Origin: Todiramphus chloris collaris
Lineage: Eukaryota; Chordata; Aves; Coraciiformes; Alcedinidae
NCBI GenBank assembly: GCA_025345505.1
Contig: JANVCC010000030.1
Coordinates: 14,825,065-14,889,064 of the forward strand
Direction of reading: 5' to 3'
Length of the DNA: 64,000 nucleotides
This document shows positions 1-13,800 of the stretch, one piece after another. The notes beneath the pieces were generated by a model. It ran no database searches. It worked only from the letters and a program-made list of their open reading frames with translations, and had not been told where the DNA came from. How positions within the stretch are numbered: the stretch's first letter is position 1; every line of letters starts with the position of its first letter. A program made the translations under genes and the position numbers.

Positions 1-712
1 TCTGGTAAGGGGAGACAGGCAGGGAGTTTGCTGAGCTGTTGCCCCTGGAATGGATGCTATAGCTTTGTGGCATTAATTCTTCCAAAGGGGATTTACCTGT
101 AGTCAGATATTGGTACCAAACTTCCTTCCCAGTGATTCTTCTTTTTTATCTTTTTTGCATTAATAAATACGTGCTTAAGTTTGATGTTTTCTCCAGTGTT
201 AAAGACCTTTCCTTCCTCAGAAATGTGAAAAGAATAATCTCCTTTTATTTTCAATTGGATTAAATTCAGCAGAGAGCTTGGGAACCCATCTTCTCTGCAG
301 TATTGTCTCTTATCAGGAAATGGCTTAATCGTGAAAGACATCATGTACCTCAGCTTCATGCTTTACGCTGACTCAGGCTGGATCCTGTTACAAGGTGGAG
401 AGCGAGGAGAGAGTTTCTTTGACTAATAGATTCTTCACTTAATCTTCTTCTTTCTTATTTACTTTGTTCTTTCCGTTTGCTTACTCCCTAGGACTGTGGT
501 GGCCTCCTGTCTGAAGGGGACAATCAGGGCTGTTATCCTCTGGATGGGCACATCCTTTGCAAGACCTGCAACTCTGCTCGGATCCAGGCTCTAACTGCAA
601 AGGCCAGCACTGACCTCTGAGTATCAACTGTGACCCTCCCCAGGATGCCTGTTGGGGGATATTGCACAAGCTTTGCATGATTTCTTGCCAGCCTAGGGTC
701 TGAATCTCTGTT

Positions 713-757
713 TGGGGGGGGGAAAAGAGGGGGAAAAAAAAAAATAAAAAAAAAATT
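713..757. repeat. G-run followed by A-rich low complexity
   Basis: A run of nine or more G is followed by mixed G/A and then almost pure A, all purine on the plus strand. It is a low-complexity tract with no sign of a retroposed element in front of it. Confidence 0.8.
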
Positions 758-1410
758 TAAACTGGAAGGCTTTGGAGCAAGAGGGCAGTTTGAGAGGCCA
801 TGTTCACACTGCTCATGACAGGCACCTACTTTAGACATGACTTTTCAGGAGGGCAGCAACTGAGTCAGACTGTCTCTGCAGCTGATGGAGATAAGTGGTC
901 ACAGCATCTAAGTTATCTGCCTGTATAAGGAAGTCTGAACATGGTCCTAACTCTATTTCTGTGTTTGATTCCTGTCCCTTAAGAAGTACATGAAGTTAGA
1001 AGGTGAAAGATGGCTGAGCTACTTCCTTCTCACAAGTTATTTTGAGAACTTGACCAGCTCTTCTTGAAGTCATGGGAAGCTTACCTTTGACTTTAGTAGG
1101 ATCTGGATCACCAGCAAAAGTAGCTCCAGTGCCCTAGAAGGTGTCAGAGCAGACCCAGCACTCATGACAATACAAGCAGTGCAAGTTCAACTGTATCACA
1201 CCAAAGAGTGTAGGTGTGACCTTGTATCCTTAGGCCACAGGTTTATTATCTTTTTTTTTCCTTAGGCCCTTACTTGTCTCCATTCCCTTCCAGTTCAATA
1301 AGGTTTTTTTTCTTTTTCTAATGGAATTATATTTTGCTATTGCATAAATTTATTCAGTAGTGATGCTTCCAATTCACATTTATGAGCAATCACAGAAGGA
1401 TGTGAGCTTG

Positions 1411-1450
1411 CACACACTATACACTACACACACACACACACACTACACAC
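1411..1450. repeat. (CA)n microsatellite, interrupted
   Basis: A pure run of about nine AC units at 1426-1443 is flanked on both sides by CA-rich sequence broken by single T substitutions. It is an ordinary dinucleotide microsatellite and a candidate length polymorphism. Confidence 0.9.
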
Positions 1451-4400
1451 AATGTGCTTTTGATTTACCAGAGGTATAAGCCAATCATGTCTGTTAAGAA
1501 GGTCTTTTAAAGATGTGGGGCTGGAAACACATTTTTTAAATTCCAGTGGTTAAAAAAAAACCCCAATCAACTACATAGAACTGCAATGCAGAGCAGTGCT
1601 CAAAAAAATCTTATGCCACTCTCTCTCACACCCCATTATAGTGGGGCCACTGACAGTGTTGGTTTCTGGGTAGACATTTAAGCAAGAGAGTCTTGTTCCA
1701 TATCCTTTTTATTGCAATGAGAGGGTTTTTCTTCAACTGTAACAGGGATTAAATCGGGCCATGGAACATACATTTCTCTGATGTTAACACACATAATTTG
1801 GACTTCTTGTTCAAAAAATTAAGGATCGTATTTCAATAACAGCAAAAAGGGTCCTCCTAATTACACACTGTAGTTCAGTTCTTATCTTAAGAAAGGGAAA
1901 GAAGGTATTAAACCCTTCTGTATGCCATTCCAAAAAGTTATCATTTTTTTTTCTTTTTCATAACTTCTCTCTGGTGAAATGTCATTGCAGAATAGTGCTG
2001 GGCCAACAGCAGTATTTTCATCTTCGGTCCACAATTAGTAGGTATGCCAAGGTAGATAAAAGCTGGGCACAGATAATCTTTCTGTCTCATGTTGGTGGGA
2101 TTTTTTTAGTCTGATTAATTAAAAAAAAAAAAATTAGAAATCCACAGCAGTCTGAGCAGCTATAATATTCTTGTTCATGAAACCCATAATAACTAAGGTG
2201 CAAATTATATACTGAGGGAGTAATTTTCATATCACTGAATTCACATTAATATCTTATTTGCAGATGTAATCAAAGAAAATACCTTTCTTTTCACTTAACA
2301 AATTAAGAAGCAGAACTGAAACATTTGCAGGCTGATTGACCATATAAATGACAAACTGGCACTTTTCAAGAGTGAGTTATAAGAATTTTTGTGCACTCAC
2401 TGAAAAACAATAAGAATGTGATGCTTTCATCTTTATTCTCTATAACAAAAGCCTGATATAAATATACACACTAATACTGAAAAGTGAGATGAGATAGACC
2501 AGTAAAAGGAAAAATTGAGATACTCACTTCAGCTCCTGCAAGTGATGCATTTCCTTTCAGTTTAGCACTAACCTTTGTGGAAGAGCACTGTGAAATTTAA
2601 TAGCTCTAGCTGTATACAGTAAATTCAAATACAGAAATACCAGTCTGAAACCTCTGTTCCCTACATGGTTTATATGTTGGCAAACTCCACCTCTGCCAGG
2701 GAAGTGTCCCAAAATTCACAGCTTAGAATGAATCCTTCTTTGTAGAAAGGTGGCATCATTAAGCAAAAGAAATCATTCTCCGCCATAGTGGCTGTGCTGA
2801 AGCAATTTGCCTTTTAATACTAGATTTCAGCCCTGGCCTTCAAGAATTTTACTGCCTCAGACATAAACAGATTTTTTTTGCAACGTGATTCCTGCCAGGT
2901 TCCATCTGGGCTCCTGCTCCCTGAACCATGGTATGTAAGGTACTTCTGAGCTTGCTTCCTTACATGCAGTTTGCACCACCACCCGTCAAAAAACCTCCCA
3001 ACTATCAAGCAGAACCAGTGTGAACTAACTCTACAAAAACACAGGAGTTCTGAGCTGGGATTGCTAACCCCATTGTACCCCTGTGGAGGATTTTACGTCT
3101 CTGCAGTTGTCAGGGAGGACATGAGACACAGAATAAGCCATTCATCAGTTAGCAAACATAGCTCTGATCTTCCTTATTCTTCTTAATGTTAAATCAAGTT
3201 GCTGATAAGACTCTCCTGAATAACACTGGGGTAATTGTTGGAAGCTATTGTGCCTTCCTGCAGAACGTGGCTTAGACTAAGGAGGACTGAAGTCTGGAGC
3301 CTTTGGGCTTTTTATGGCCCTGCCATAGACTGGACTTGGAGCAAATCATATGGCTTCTTATCTTCTGCCCTCTGCATGAGAGGGCTTCTTTCCAACTTCC
3401 CAGGGATGTTATGGGACTTAAACTAATCACAGACGGGCTCAAACTACTGATTTTTGGAGTTCTATCTTCTCTTTCCAGAAAAGTTTGCTGGTATGCAGGT
3501 TTGGGATTCCAGCCCATTTCAAAGTTAAGGGCCAGCCAGAAGATCTAGATCTGAATCCTCTGTGTTATTAGGGTGCTATGGTGAGTTGGACTGGCATTCA
3601 GGCAGGTGAGAGCCAAACTTTTCAGGCATTAAATTCTCCATGGATGGAACATGGTTGACAAAGATTGAGCAGTGCTGATATTTGAGGTACTGTGGCTAAT
3701 TTCTAGACCTCATACATCTGGGCAAATGTATTATCGTGCTTTCGTTTTCACCCCTGAAACACCAAAGCCATCTGCCTGTTGGAGGGAGTGAGCATTCAAA
3801 ACACTCTTCTTTGTTTTCTGTAATTCATGTGGTTTTGGCTTCTAAAATTGCTATAAATATATTTGAAGATACTGCATAAATGTGTATACATACATCACAG
3901 AGTCTCTCATCACCTGCATGTGTCTGGAAACATTTCCCTCTGATGCTTCAGGATTTAATTAGGAAATGCTGGTGGACTTATCTCAATTGCACTGCAATTA
4001 AGAACCACCGGTATACTGCTTCATCACAATACTTCTGACATATCCTGTTCTATGTGTTCCAAAGAAGGAGTCTTTTTGCCAAAGAGACCTTGATTTTTCT
4101 TAAGATGGACTTCTTAGCCATGGTAAAAATTCATGTCATCTGTGGCTGTGGTAATATCCAAACTGTTCCATTCAGAAAGAATTGGAAGATTACACACACA
4201 TTTCTGTTACAGTCTGCAGTTTTTGCTTATGCTGCTTTGGCTTTGTCTAGCATTTGTTGGCAAGTAGGGCCTGATCCCATGATTTGTGTGGCCAGATGCG
4301 GTCCAGGAGGGTCCAGAATCAGGTTCTAATTTAGCAAAATATTTAAGCCCCTGGGGTTTGTTTAAGCACAGGCTTAAAGCCATTGCATGGTGTGACATAA

Positions 4401-7400
4401 TCCATGGGTTCTACAGTCATTAATACCAGACTGGTTCTGTGTCACCCAGTCATACAGATTTGTTCTGGGAAGGATGTGGACACAGTCAAATTATTCAGAA
4501 CACATGAAATTTCTCCTGTGTTACCCTTATGCCAGCTACAGGAGGGCACCCAGCGGCTGATCCAGTGTAATATTTGGACCACAGGAGGATGCTTTTACAA
4601 GATCAATGCTCTGTGTTGGGTGGCTGTGAAACTTTCCATATGTCACAAGTAGCCCTACAGACAATTTTCCTGTGTCTTTGAACCATGGCTTTAAAACTGT
4701 CTGCCTAAACTTTATCTAGAAGATCGCCTTGCCTTGGTTGCAGCCCAATCCTTAAGCATATCCTCAAGGCTAACACTAATATTTTGTGAATGTGCTGGTT
4801 TTATTGTCACTTATTTTAATCATTGCCTGAGCGTTGCTCTTACAGACAGAAAGCAACACCATTGCCTTAGCCTATCAGATAATGCACCTTTAATTTCATT
4901 TTTGGTTTTTAATATTTTAATTCTTAGATTTTTGCCATGTCTGCAAAACACTTGGGCTGTGACTTAATCATAGCAGTGTGGGGATACCAACGTGTTTTTC
5001 ATAGTGAACTCTATATAACAGCAGGAGCGAGACGTTCATGAGCCACAGGCCTTAAGTTGACTTTCTGCCTATCAGCAAAATGTGATTGAAAAGAATGGGA
5101 AAAAAGCATATTCTAGAGAAATGGTAGTTGTTCAAAAGAATATGCAACAAGTGATGCTGAAATGTCTTTGGACCTGTTATAGCTGCTGCCTTGGCCATGG
5201 TCAGCCAAACCTAGCTCAGGTTTGGTGTCAATTCCTTTAAATTTTGAGGAAGTCCAGCAGACAACAGATAACAGGACCCAAGAAAAGGCCCTTGAGGGAA
5301 ATCCTGTGTCTTTGCCCTCCTTCAGCATCAGAAATAAATGTGAGACACCTGGTGCTTCAGCTAAATGGCTCAGAGAGGAGTTGAGTTTGTAACTGTTTCC
5401 TGTTGCTTCCTGGTTGCTGCAGTTGCTTCATCGTGTTGATCTGGGTTGACTGAACCTCCCAGATACCAGTACTGTAAGTCGGGGCTATCAGAGAGAGATG
5501 TGCTGGAGCATCTCACTGTGGTGAAATTCCCCCAAGAAAACGCTAGTGATAGTAATTGAGGGTTTGTTGCCAAAGGATGGCAGGGACTACCAGGTTAATA
5601 AAGTACAAACTAAGAAAGAGCTGTAAGAACGCTATTTCCAGTTAGGACGGGTCACAATTTTTGCACTAAATTGTGATGTCAAATGGGCCATTTTTTAAAT
5701 GGGAAATTATCTTTTTTTTGCAATGTTACACACAAGAGCGTTTTGGGTTGGGTTTTTTTGCTATTATAATTAAAACCATATTGGATTTTTATCTAAATAA
5801 ATTTCAGAATTGTTAACCAATGTTTTCATTTCTCAAAAACCCACGCCTTCTTTCTCATTTTTATTTTTTAGTTCTTGGGTTTCTGCTGCTAGTAAATTAA
5901 AGTTTCTGTGATGATTTTGAAAACTTCTTTGGATAAAAATTCTATTTAAAAACAAGCACATGTGTTCTTGGGAAATAGTTCAATATTGGAACCAGTGAAA
6001 TTAAAAAAAGCTTTGAAACTTTTCAAAAGATAATTTTTTCCCCTATTTTTAACTAGTTTTGCTAATTCTGAAGTCACTATTTCCTTTATTAGAACAATAC
6101 AAATAATGTGACTCTTCTTAAAAGAAGTGTTACTGCTGCTGGGTTCATTTTTCTTGCCCATCTTAAAGCCATGGAGTGGCTGGATATGGAGAGTGCCAGG
6201 GTCTTTTTCTGTGGCAGTTGCGATTTTCTTCTTGTTTTGTTTTGGTTTTGGTTTTTCCCCTGAGATTACTGAAGAATATAAGCACATTATGGCAACTGCC
6301 ATGAAAATCAAGAGATACTGATTGAACTTCATCTCCGCATACCTTTGTCTGTTTGGGATTGGCACACCTTCTTAAGCATTTCTGCAAATACTACCTGGTT
6401 TCCTCAGCATTTCAAGTTTGATTTGCAACAATTGATCGCCCAGCTGGCATTTGGAGCATGAGAGACAGCAGACTTTAAACTTGTGGAATTATAACATTCG
6501 CCCAGCATCTAAAAATCTAAGAGAAAACCCATAACCTCGGTAGGTTTCCTGGTAGACCTTGAGGAACCACTGTCATTTCAGCCTTGAAATTCGCTGCTGT
6601 GATCTGGAAAACCTAAGCTCCAATGCTTGCAGACCACTTTGGCATGTGCACTCTCAGGCACCCGTAAGGTAGCTGTGGGGCTACACCTCAGTAGAAACAT
6701 GGGCTGCAGTATTGACCACTGCTACTTATAATCCACAGGGTTTTATTCCTGGCTACATCTTCCTGGTCTCTCTGGCTTCACATTACAGGGAGAAATAATG
6801 GGGTTGTTCATTGGTATCAAATGCTTTCAGTTCAAACTTTTTTTGGTTTTCAGTTTTGCTGTTTGTCCACATTTCTCACCAACCCTAGGTCTTTTAGAAA
6901 ATTAGGAAGGAAACAGAAGCCTCAGGTGGTGGAATTATCTTTCCAGGGTTTAGAGTCCTTCACTAGGAATGTGACACTTGGGATGTCTCTCCTTTTTTGC
7001 CTCTGCCTCTTTTTGTCCACAAGCAGCTCTCTTACCCGCTTTTTCCATTTGCTCAATGTGCACTCATCTTTGCAGTAAAAATGGTATGTTACTTGCTTCA
7101 CAGAGGTATTGTGAGTCTTAACTAATAGTTGGAAAAGCTTTCCCAGATCTTTAATCAAGTAGTTTTGTACATCCATAGCATCAGTGGCCTGCCACATGGA
7201 TATCAAAGAAAATTATTATAATTCTTGCTTTAAAATTATTATGAAATTGTGCCTTACTTTTTCAGTCATATTTAACCATGTAATTTAGAACCATATGATT
7301 GCAGGGATTTATCATGAAGAAATTTGTTTGAAGGGTAGTTTATTTGTTTTTAATTTTTTTTTCTCCAAAAATGAATTTATTAGTTTTTTCTCTTTTTTTT

Positions 7401-9436
7401 TCCCTCCAGTTTTTATTCTTTTAATGTGTTTGTGTAAAAGGGCAGCCAGAATTTGCGTTTGTGAGAGACAGAAGGTTTTATTTGGTCTTGTGTGTGGAGC
7501 TTTCATTTTCTTTTATGTTCCTTCAGGAAAATTCCTCTCTGCCCAATTACTCATACTTAGATGTCTTTAAAGGCAGGCTGACCAGTAAGGGTTTTTTGTT
7601 GTTTAATTTAGTGTGTGGTTTGCTTTGTGGTTTGGTTTTTGTGCAGGTTTTTAAATTTTTTTTAATTAACCAGATATCGGGTACTGGGGAGGCATTGCAC
7701 ATTAATGCAGAATGTTGATGCTAATTTTCATAGAAAGGGCAAAATTAGAGTCTTTCCCTGTCTCCAGTTCAGTTATGTTACTGCTCTGTGTACAACACTA
7801 ATATTAAACCAGGCTGTAAAGGCAAAATACTCAGAGTGACCTACTTCCATTCACCAGCAAGAATCCTTTGTCAGCTGACTCCTGTTTGTTTGTTCATTTT
7901 TAAATGTTGGATTACGGAACGAGCATCTCCAAAAGATGAAAGAAAACAGTGTTTTCATGTGCAGGAAATTTGGGGTTGCAGTAAGAGAACATTTTCTTTG
8001 TGAATTTGGATGTCATGGTGTTTTAAGCTCCTGCCTGGAGCCTAAATCAATTTGGCCTCTCATCCAGTTCATCTCACTGGTGCTCCTAAAAGGCTGCAGC
8101 CCTGCAAAAGCTCATGCAGCATTTTTGGCTGCTTTCCCTTGCTCCCATTTGGTACATATTTGCACAATTTAACTGAGCTTTTCTTTCTGCTGAAGGTCAG
8201 ATGCAAGTGATACGAAACACTAAACTTTATAAACAAGCAAAGCCATTTCAACCACAGCATTTTGGACTGGGATGGATTTTTAGGTGGCGCACTGTCTGCT
8301 GGCCTTTGGTGAGGGGATCCTGAGACTGCATTGGACTGGAACAGGATGCAAAGCCACAAGCCTTGTTTTTTTTAATAAACTACTTACTGTAATCCAGCTA
8401 CACAGTTTCAGCCTCACACTTCAGAAGAAGCTTCCAGCAGCAATGCACGTACAGGCACTCTCTTGCAGAAAGTGAAACTTTCCCAACCAGAGTAAATTTA
8501 ACCTATTGCATAAGATGCTGGAAGTTAGGTTTGTTTTTTGTGGGTTTTTTTTTTTTTTTCCTTGAGACTCTCACTGTAACCTCTATGTGCAGAGGATGAA
8601 TAGCTTTTCTTTTTCCCCTCTTTTTTTTTTGACAAGATTAGATGTTGCATATTGATGAGCTAGCATTTCAAAGGTCCTTGGGGCTTTGGAATGTATTAAG
8701 AATCTCTGAAGTTTAATATTCACCATGTTTTAAATATTCAGAAGGAAAAAATCTGCATAAAATGGCTTTTGATAAATACGTTCTAGGGATTTTTCTTTCT
8801 ATCTTATGCAAGTGTTATGGGGATTGTGGCTGCACCAGTTTTGTTCCAAAGTGTCTTTTGTTTCAGAGTTTCAGGACCATTTTGATCCCATTTATGTGCC
8901 CAGTGCTCGTCCTGAAGTCTTTTATGATTTCTCCTGGAACTGTACAGAAGGCAGATGGATGTGACTGAGGCAAAGGTGCAGCTGAGCGTCCTAATTCCCG
9001 AGCGTCTGGTGGATCTCTCCCCTCCTTACCGACAGCTGGGCACATCAGCCTCTTTCTGTGCTTGCTTTTCATGATGCGGGTGGGATTAGCCCAGTGGTCA
9101 GGCCTGGCTGAGATCTCTCTGCAAAGGTGCTCCACACCAGTAAGGGATTTGAGAGTGGAAAGGGCAAGATCCTGGGTGCAGGAGCAAAGCAAATGCCATA
9201 GAGTGCATCTGCGATCTCACAGGGCAAGTTCCCCTTCCTTGGGTGTTCCTCTTTGGCAAGAGTCTCAGCAGTAAGAGCAGTGCTTTTAGGAGAAATCCTT
9301 CCTTGGGGATGCTCTATTTCCCATGCTGTTGAAAATCCTATAGAAACTGTAGGTGGAGAGGATCAATTATGGGACTGCAAACACCCAGCTGTTTTACTGG
9401 ATTACTAGCTCTCTCATTTGCCTTCCCCTTGACGTC

Positions 9437-9454
9437 CCATGGTACGTACCATGG
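9437..9454. other. Perfect 18-bp palindrome
   Basis: Each 9-base arm (CCATGGTAC and its complement) is perfect with no spacer, and the symmetry stops at the flanking C and T. Immediately upstream is the shorter palindrome GACGTC (9431-9436), inside a word that matches seven of eight bases of a cAMP response element. No coding or repeat context explains it. The function is unknown. Confidence 0.9.
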
Positions 9455-9827
9455 TGTGCAGGACAGCTGCTTTCGTCCTGCTCACACACAGCCTTGACTT
9501 TGTCATGCCAGTCCCTGGTGAATCAGTGCCTGGGACTTGTTCTCAGGACCACCCTGGCTTGGGCCAAGGGCATCTCATGCTCCTATGCAAAAGGTGATGC
9601 TTTCAGGTTTTGCCTTACAAATAATGTAGCCCTTTCAAACTCACCTTTCCCCTCTTGTGTAGTCCTGACATAAGTAAGATTTTAAATATTTCATAGAATT
9701 CTTTTTTCTTCTTCCTTTTTGCCAGATGCCTTGAAAACATTGTCAGATTACTATCTGGGTGGGGGCTTTCAGGATCGATTTCCTTTCCTTCTTGATTGCA
9801 TATGGTGTAGGTTTGCAGTGAGGGTTT

Positions 9828-9942
9828 TGTCTTTTTTTTTTTCTTTTTCTTTTTCTTTCTTTTTTTCTTTCTTTTTTCTTTTTTTTTCTTTTCCTTTCTT
9901 TTTGGTTGTTTGGTTTTTTCAGGGTTTGGGTTTTTTTTTTTT
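9828..9942. repeat. Polypyrimidine (T/C) tract
   Basis: From about 9828 to 9903 the plus strand is nearly all T with regularly placed C (TTTC-type units). After a short GT-rich break comes a T12 run at 9931-9942. Mirror-like pyrimidine tracts of this kind can adopt triplex structures. It is not preceded by any recognisable retroposon body. Confidence 0.85.
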
Positions 9943-12279
9943 CAGTCTTTCAGAACAGATGCCTTCAGTTTATGCAGAGTAAGACTGTCTATGATTAGAG
10001 CTAATCCAGGATGGCAGGATTGGACCCCCACAGTGAAACCTAGAAAAGTGATTGCAAAAGTATTCTGTTTCTCCTTTATTAATTACACAGGAAGTTTCCA
10101 CCGAAGGCTCATGTAGCACAACTGGCCTATGTAATAAGTAGCAGGGCCTGTAATTACAGTCTGTCTCCTGATCCTATCTGTGCTCTGGCTTTCTAGGCAC
10201 TGCAGTTCTATTTACATCTATGTCTTTGTCACCTTTTTAATTTTTGATTGGTCACTAAGGGAAGTAGAGCACAAGCCATGAGCCCTGCAGAGGTGCAGTG
10301 AGTCTAAATGAGGGAGTCCTCCTCCTTCTCAGGTATCCACCTGATTTGGGATATGGAACAAGAACATGAGGAACAGGGGGGATTTTACCAGCCATGCAGT
10401 GGAGGGAGTGGGCTGCATGCCAGCTGGGTATCTTTCAGGATCTTGGGAGTCTCTGTCAGAATGGAAATTTGAACCTTTCACAGGTCTTAACTAGCATACT
10501 ATCCTGTGAGGGAGTTTATGTATCAGCATTTCTTTGTTCAGAGCAGTTTCTATGGGATTTGACCGTTCTTTTCCGTAAGATTCAGGAGTTTATGGTTGAA
10601 AAGAGGTCCGTCCACATGTGGCATGAGGAGGGAGATGGCTTTTGGCATCATGTGGAGAAGCTGGGCTAGAAACCCTGGTATCAATGTGTAAAGCAAGAGT
10701 AACTTGAGTGGAAGGGAGAAGGCAGTGATTTACACGTGGTTCAGTACCAGGTTCAGCACCAGTGGGCATAGCCTCAAGCAGATCAGCCCACTGGGGTGTC
10801 AATCCTGAGACCTGGCAATAAGTAAATGGACTCCTTGTGAAAGATTTGATGCTGGTCACTCTGGCAGTAATCTGTCTCTTTGTAATGCACTAAAGTTAGA
10901 GTAGAACCATAGAATGGTGCCCCCAAGTCTTTTTCTTCAAGGCATTCTCCCAGAGCTATGTTTGATCAAGAGGAACAAAAGTCATTGTGCAAATACTATG
11001 CTCTATGTTAAAAAATATTAACAATCCACTACGAAGGCTTTTAATGTCCATTAAACTGTTATGCAAATTGTCCTTTTTCTGCAGCCTGCACTGTAATTTA
11101 ATTATTTTTGCTCTGACTTCTGTTAAAAAAAAAAAACACCTCAATTATTTTTTATTTTTTTCTAACTCTACTTCTAAGAAAGTTGATGCTTTAAAGGGAA
11201 AAGAACCCTTAGTTTCAAACATGGGTTTTTCAGGCTTCGAAATTAATAATTTCTACACCTGACCCAGTTCCTGCAGCTGCCAAAAAAGAAGAGAGAAAGC
11301 TATTTAAATTTCTCATAGAACCATTTATCTCTTAAAATATGCCAAGGCAATTTGAGGTGGGGGTGGAGACTCAGCTATTTATCTCAGCAGCTTGATTTTT
11401 CTCTTTATGTTTCTAACTGTCAGGGGAAAAAAAACGGTAGGAAGCTATTCTTGGGCTATTATTGATGTATTGTGTTGCCATTATGCAGGATGTCTGCTTT
11501 GCTATATACGGAAGGACATTAATAATAGCCATCTCCCCAGCCCCCACCCTCGGTTCCTCTTTGGGAAGATATGGTTTAAACTGGAGCATCTGCTGTGTTC
11601 AAATTGCTGCTCCCTCCTCCCCTTCCCCCAATTCATTTCCAAACTAGTTTTGGGAACAGGGCTAAGGGAATAAGGAGACAGGTTATATTTGCCATTTCTC
11701 TGCCTACTTCTGTGGTTGCTCCAGGCAAGTCATTTCCATGCCATGTACCTGTCTACCCTCTTCCTTCCTCTGTATTGCCCCTCCTTTCATTTAAGTTCAT
11801 CAGTGAAAAAAAAACCCAACTCTTTTCTCACTGTCTCTTTCTCACAGGGGCTGGCTGGCAGAACGGGCTCAGCAACAGACCTCTGATTTGTTACTACCCA
11901 GAGTTTCATACCCAGAAATGGTGATTTTATTATTTCCAATAAGTAGGAAAAATGTATTCCCATCCCCATCCCTCCTACCCTAGGTTTAAAACATTGTTAT
12001 GAAACTTTGAAGGGTCCGTCCGCTTGTTTAAAGACTCGGATGCTTGTTTTATTTTTGGAAGTAGAGTGCACGGTGAACAGGAATAGTTTGATGTTTAAAA
12101 AATAGCCCCAGTTGAGCATTCCCCTGAAGTGCGGGAAGTCCTGTCTCCGCAGGTCTGTGCCAGCAGCGTGACAGCCCAGAGAGCGAAGCCGACTTGAATA
12201 GGAAAAAGAACTGGCTTGCCCCATTTCATCTGTGAGAAGAGAGAGGTGAAAACAATGAATGTGGCCAAAAAAAATTAAG
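9943..12279. other. Non-coding stretch, nothing recognised
   Basis: Only short open frames without family resemblance are present. There is a CpG-poor background with a few A runs (for example near 11130). No repeat family or RNA gene could be recognised. Confidence 0.55.
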
Positions 12280-12480
12280 GGCGTAATTGCTCTGTTTGTT
12301 TGGGTTTTTTTTAATGACTGTTCCTACATCTTGTAATAATTTTGTTCCATAGAAGCTTTGCTTATTCAGCGTATCTGATAGTCAGGGCCACGTGCATTTT
12401 CATGGTGTCATTAATTTTACTCATCGTTTGTTGTGTCCTAGCCTTGCTTTAGTCCCCGTGTGCAATGGAGCCATTTTGGT
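12280..12480. promoter_or_regulatory. Enhancer-like block (putative conserved non-coding element)
   Basis: This block is AT-rich but not low-complexity, with homeodomain-type words (GTAATTGC, TTAATGACTG, CATTAATTTTAC) and a CACGTG E-box near 12391. Its texture differs from the T-rich, decayed sequence around it, and no open frame crosses it. Vertebrate developmental enhancers often look like this. Conservation has not been measured, so the call is an inference from composition and motif density. Confidence 0.35.
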
Positions 12481-13639
12481 TTAGGCACTGAATGAACACA
12501 CAGTTAGGAGCTCTATCTAGGAAAGCTCACTTAGGGTTTAGGAACAGAAAATGGCATCAGAGTATTTTCTAGTTCCGATATAGGGAAGTTTCCAAATATG
12601 AATTCTAGCTGGGAGGAATGCCTTCCTTTGTGAAAGTACTCAAAATTAAAAGGAGACGGCCATTCAGTGCAGTTTCTTCTTGTTTTTATTGTCTTCCTTG
12701 GCAGCGGCCAAGGAGAAAATGCCACCCCCTGAAGTGTTTTCTAAACTAGTGCCAGAGTCCAGCACCTCCTCTGCAAACGTTTGTTCCCACTCCACCTTCC
12801 ACACAGCTGCAATATGGGAGTGAGGAAGACCTGCTAATGAAGCAAGGTGCTCCTCATCCTCCCCATAGTCAGAGCTGCTCCCTGTGGTGAGTCCATGTCC
12901 AGCCTAGGGCTTGATCCTGCCTTCCTAGCACAAGCATTTTGCCAAGAGCAGGTGTTTTCTCTCTGCCGTTAGCTATGGGACTGTGTGCAATGTTTAGGAT
13001 TTGCAGGGAGGAAGGAGAAGATGCTGTTCCAATTAGGCTGCCTTTGTGCTAACGCATCATTCAGGGCTGTATGAGGTAAGAGCAGTTTGCACTGAAATGC
13101 ACAGCCGGAGGTTGTGGTTTCTGTTTTGCCTATGTTGAGATGGTACCCACTGAAAATACAGAACTGGGGCACTTTTATACATCTGCCAGTGTTTCACTGA
13201 CGGTTCTGGGTTGGAAACCCATTTTTGGTTTGGCAAATGGATATTTTCTGCCCTGTGCCCTGAGCTTGATCTAGTTCTTTGCTTTATCCACCTAAAAAGT
13301 AGTGTTTCTAATGCCTAAGTAGCTAAGCACCTGACAAACGTCTCAGCAGAACCACCGTCGAGGTAAAGAGTAGGCTATTAACAGAGCTGCCTTTCCAAAA
13401 AGTGCCTTCTGCTTTCTTCACTACGTGCCTTTGCAGAGACCTGCAGTGCTCCTTTATGGGCAGCAGAGAAATAGTTCCCACCCCCGCTCAGCACTCGGGC
13501 TGTGAGAATGATGTGGAAGAGAAGCAAGAGGTTAATGTTCAGCATCTGTTCTCCATCGGGATAAGCAAAGCAATGAAGCAATGGCTTATCCCATCAGCAC
13601 TGCCTGTCATCTTGCTTAACACACCTCATTGGTAGGCAG

Positions 13640-13800
13640 CTGTTTGGTAGCGGAGGTACTTGGGTACATCTCCTCGAATGTCTCTGTCTTATCAGAACTC
13701 CAGAATTATTCATATCAGGAGATTTTATTTGCTTAATAATGTCTCTTACTATCTTTCCATTATTCATTTTTTTTTTTATATAGTGTTAAAAGAGAAAACT
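13640..13800. promoter_or_regulatory. Enhancer-like block with GATA-type words
   Basis: A non-repetitive segment contains CTTATCAG (a GATA-type site on the minus strand), ATTATTCATATC and GCTTAATAATG. It is flanked downstream by a T run. There is no coding potential. It resembles the other AT-rich candidate regulatory blocks in this half of the window and is called on texture alone. Confidence 0.28.

Larger units (their letters stand above)
1..9420. other. Non-coding stretch without a recognised gene
   Basis: No open frame here is long or recognisable, and none has convincing splice signals on both sides. The sequence is AT-rich and CpG-poor, with scattered short A or T runs (for example A13 near 2119-2132 and T15 at 8545-8559). 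No interspersed repeat family could be identified, although heavily decayed copies could be missed by eye. Intron or intergenic sequence is the best reading. Confidence 0.6.

Noticed and set aside
3985..3999. Inverted repeat AATTGCA-C-TGCAATT
   Set aside because: Seven-base arms with a one-base loop are expected several times by chance in this length.
5946..6365. 139-codon minus-strand frame with a hydrophobic N-terminal stretch
   Set aside because: The sequence is AT-rich with lysine and asparagine runs from A-rich codons. No homologous family was recognised and the hydrophobic stretch is not convincing.
10900..10960. ACCATAGAATGGTG word resembling a CR1 3' terminus
   Set aside because: The following sequence does not continue with the CR1 3' region.
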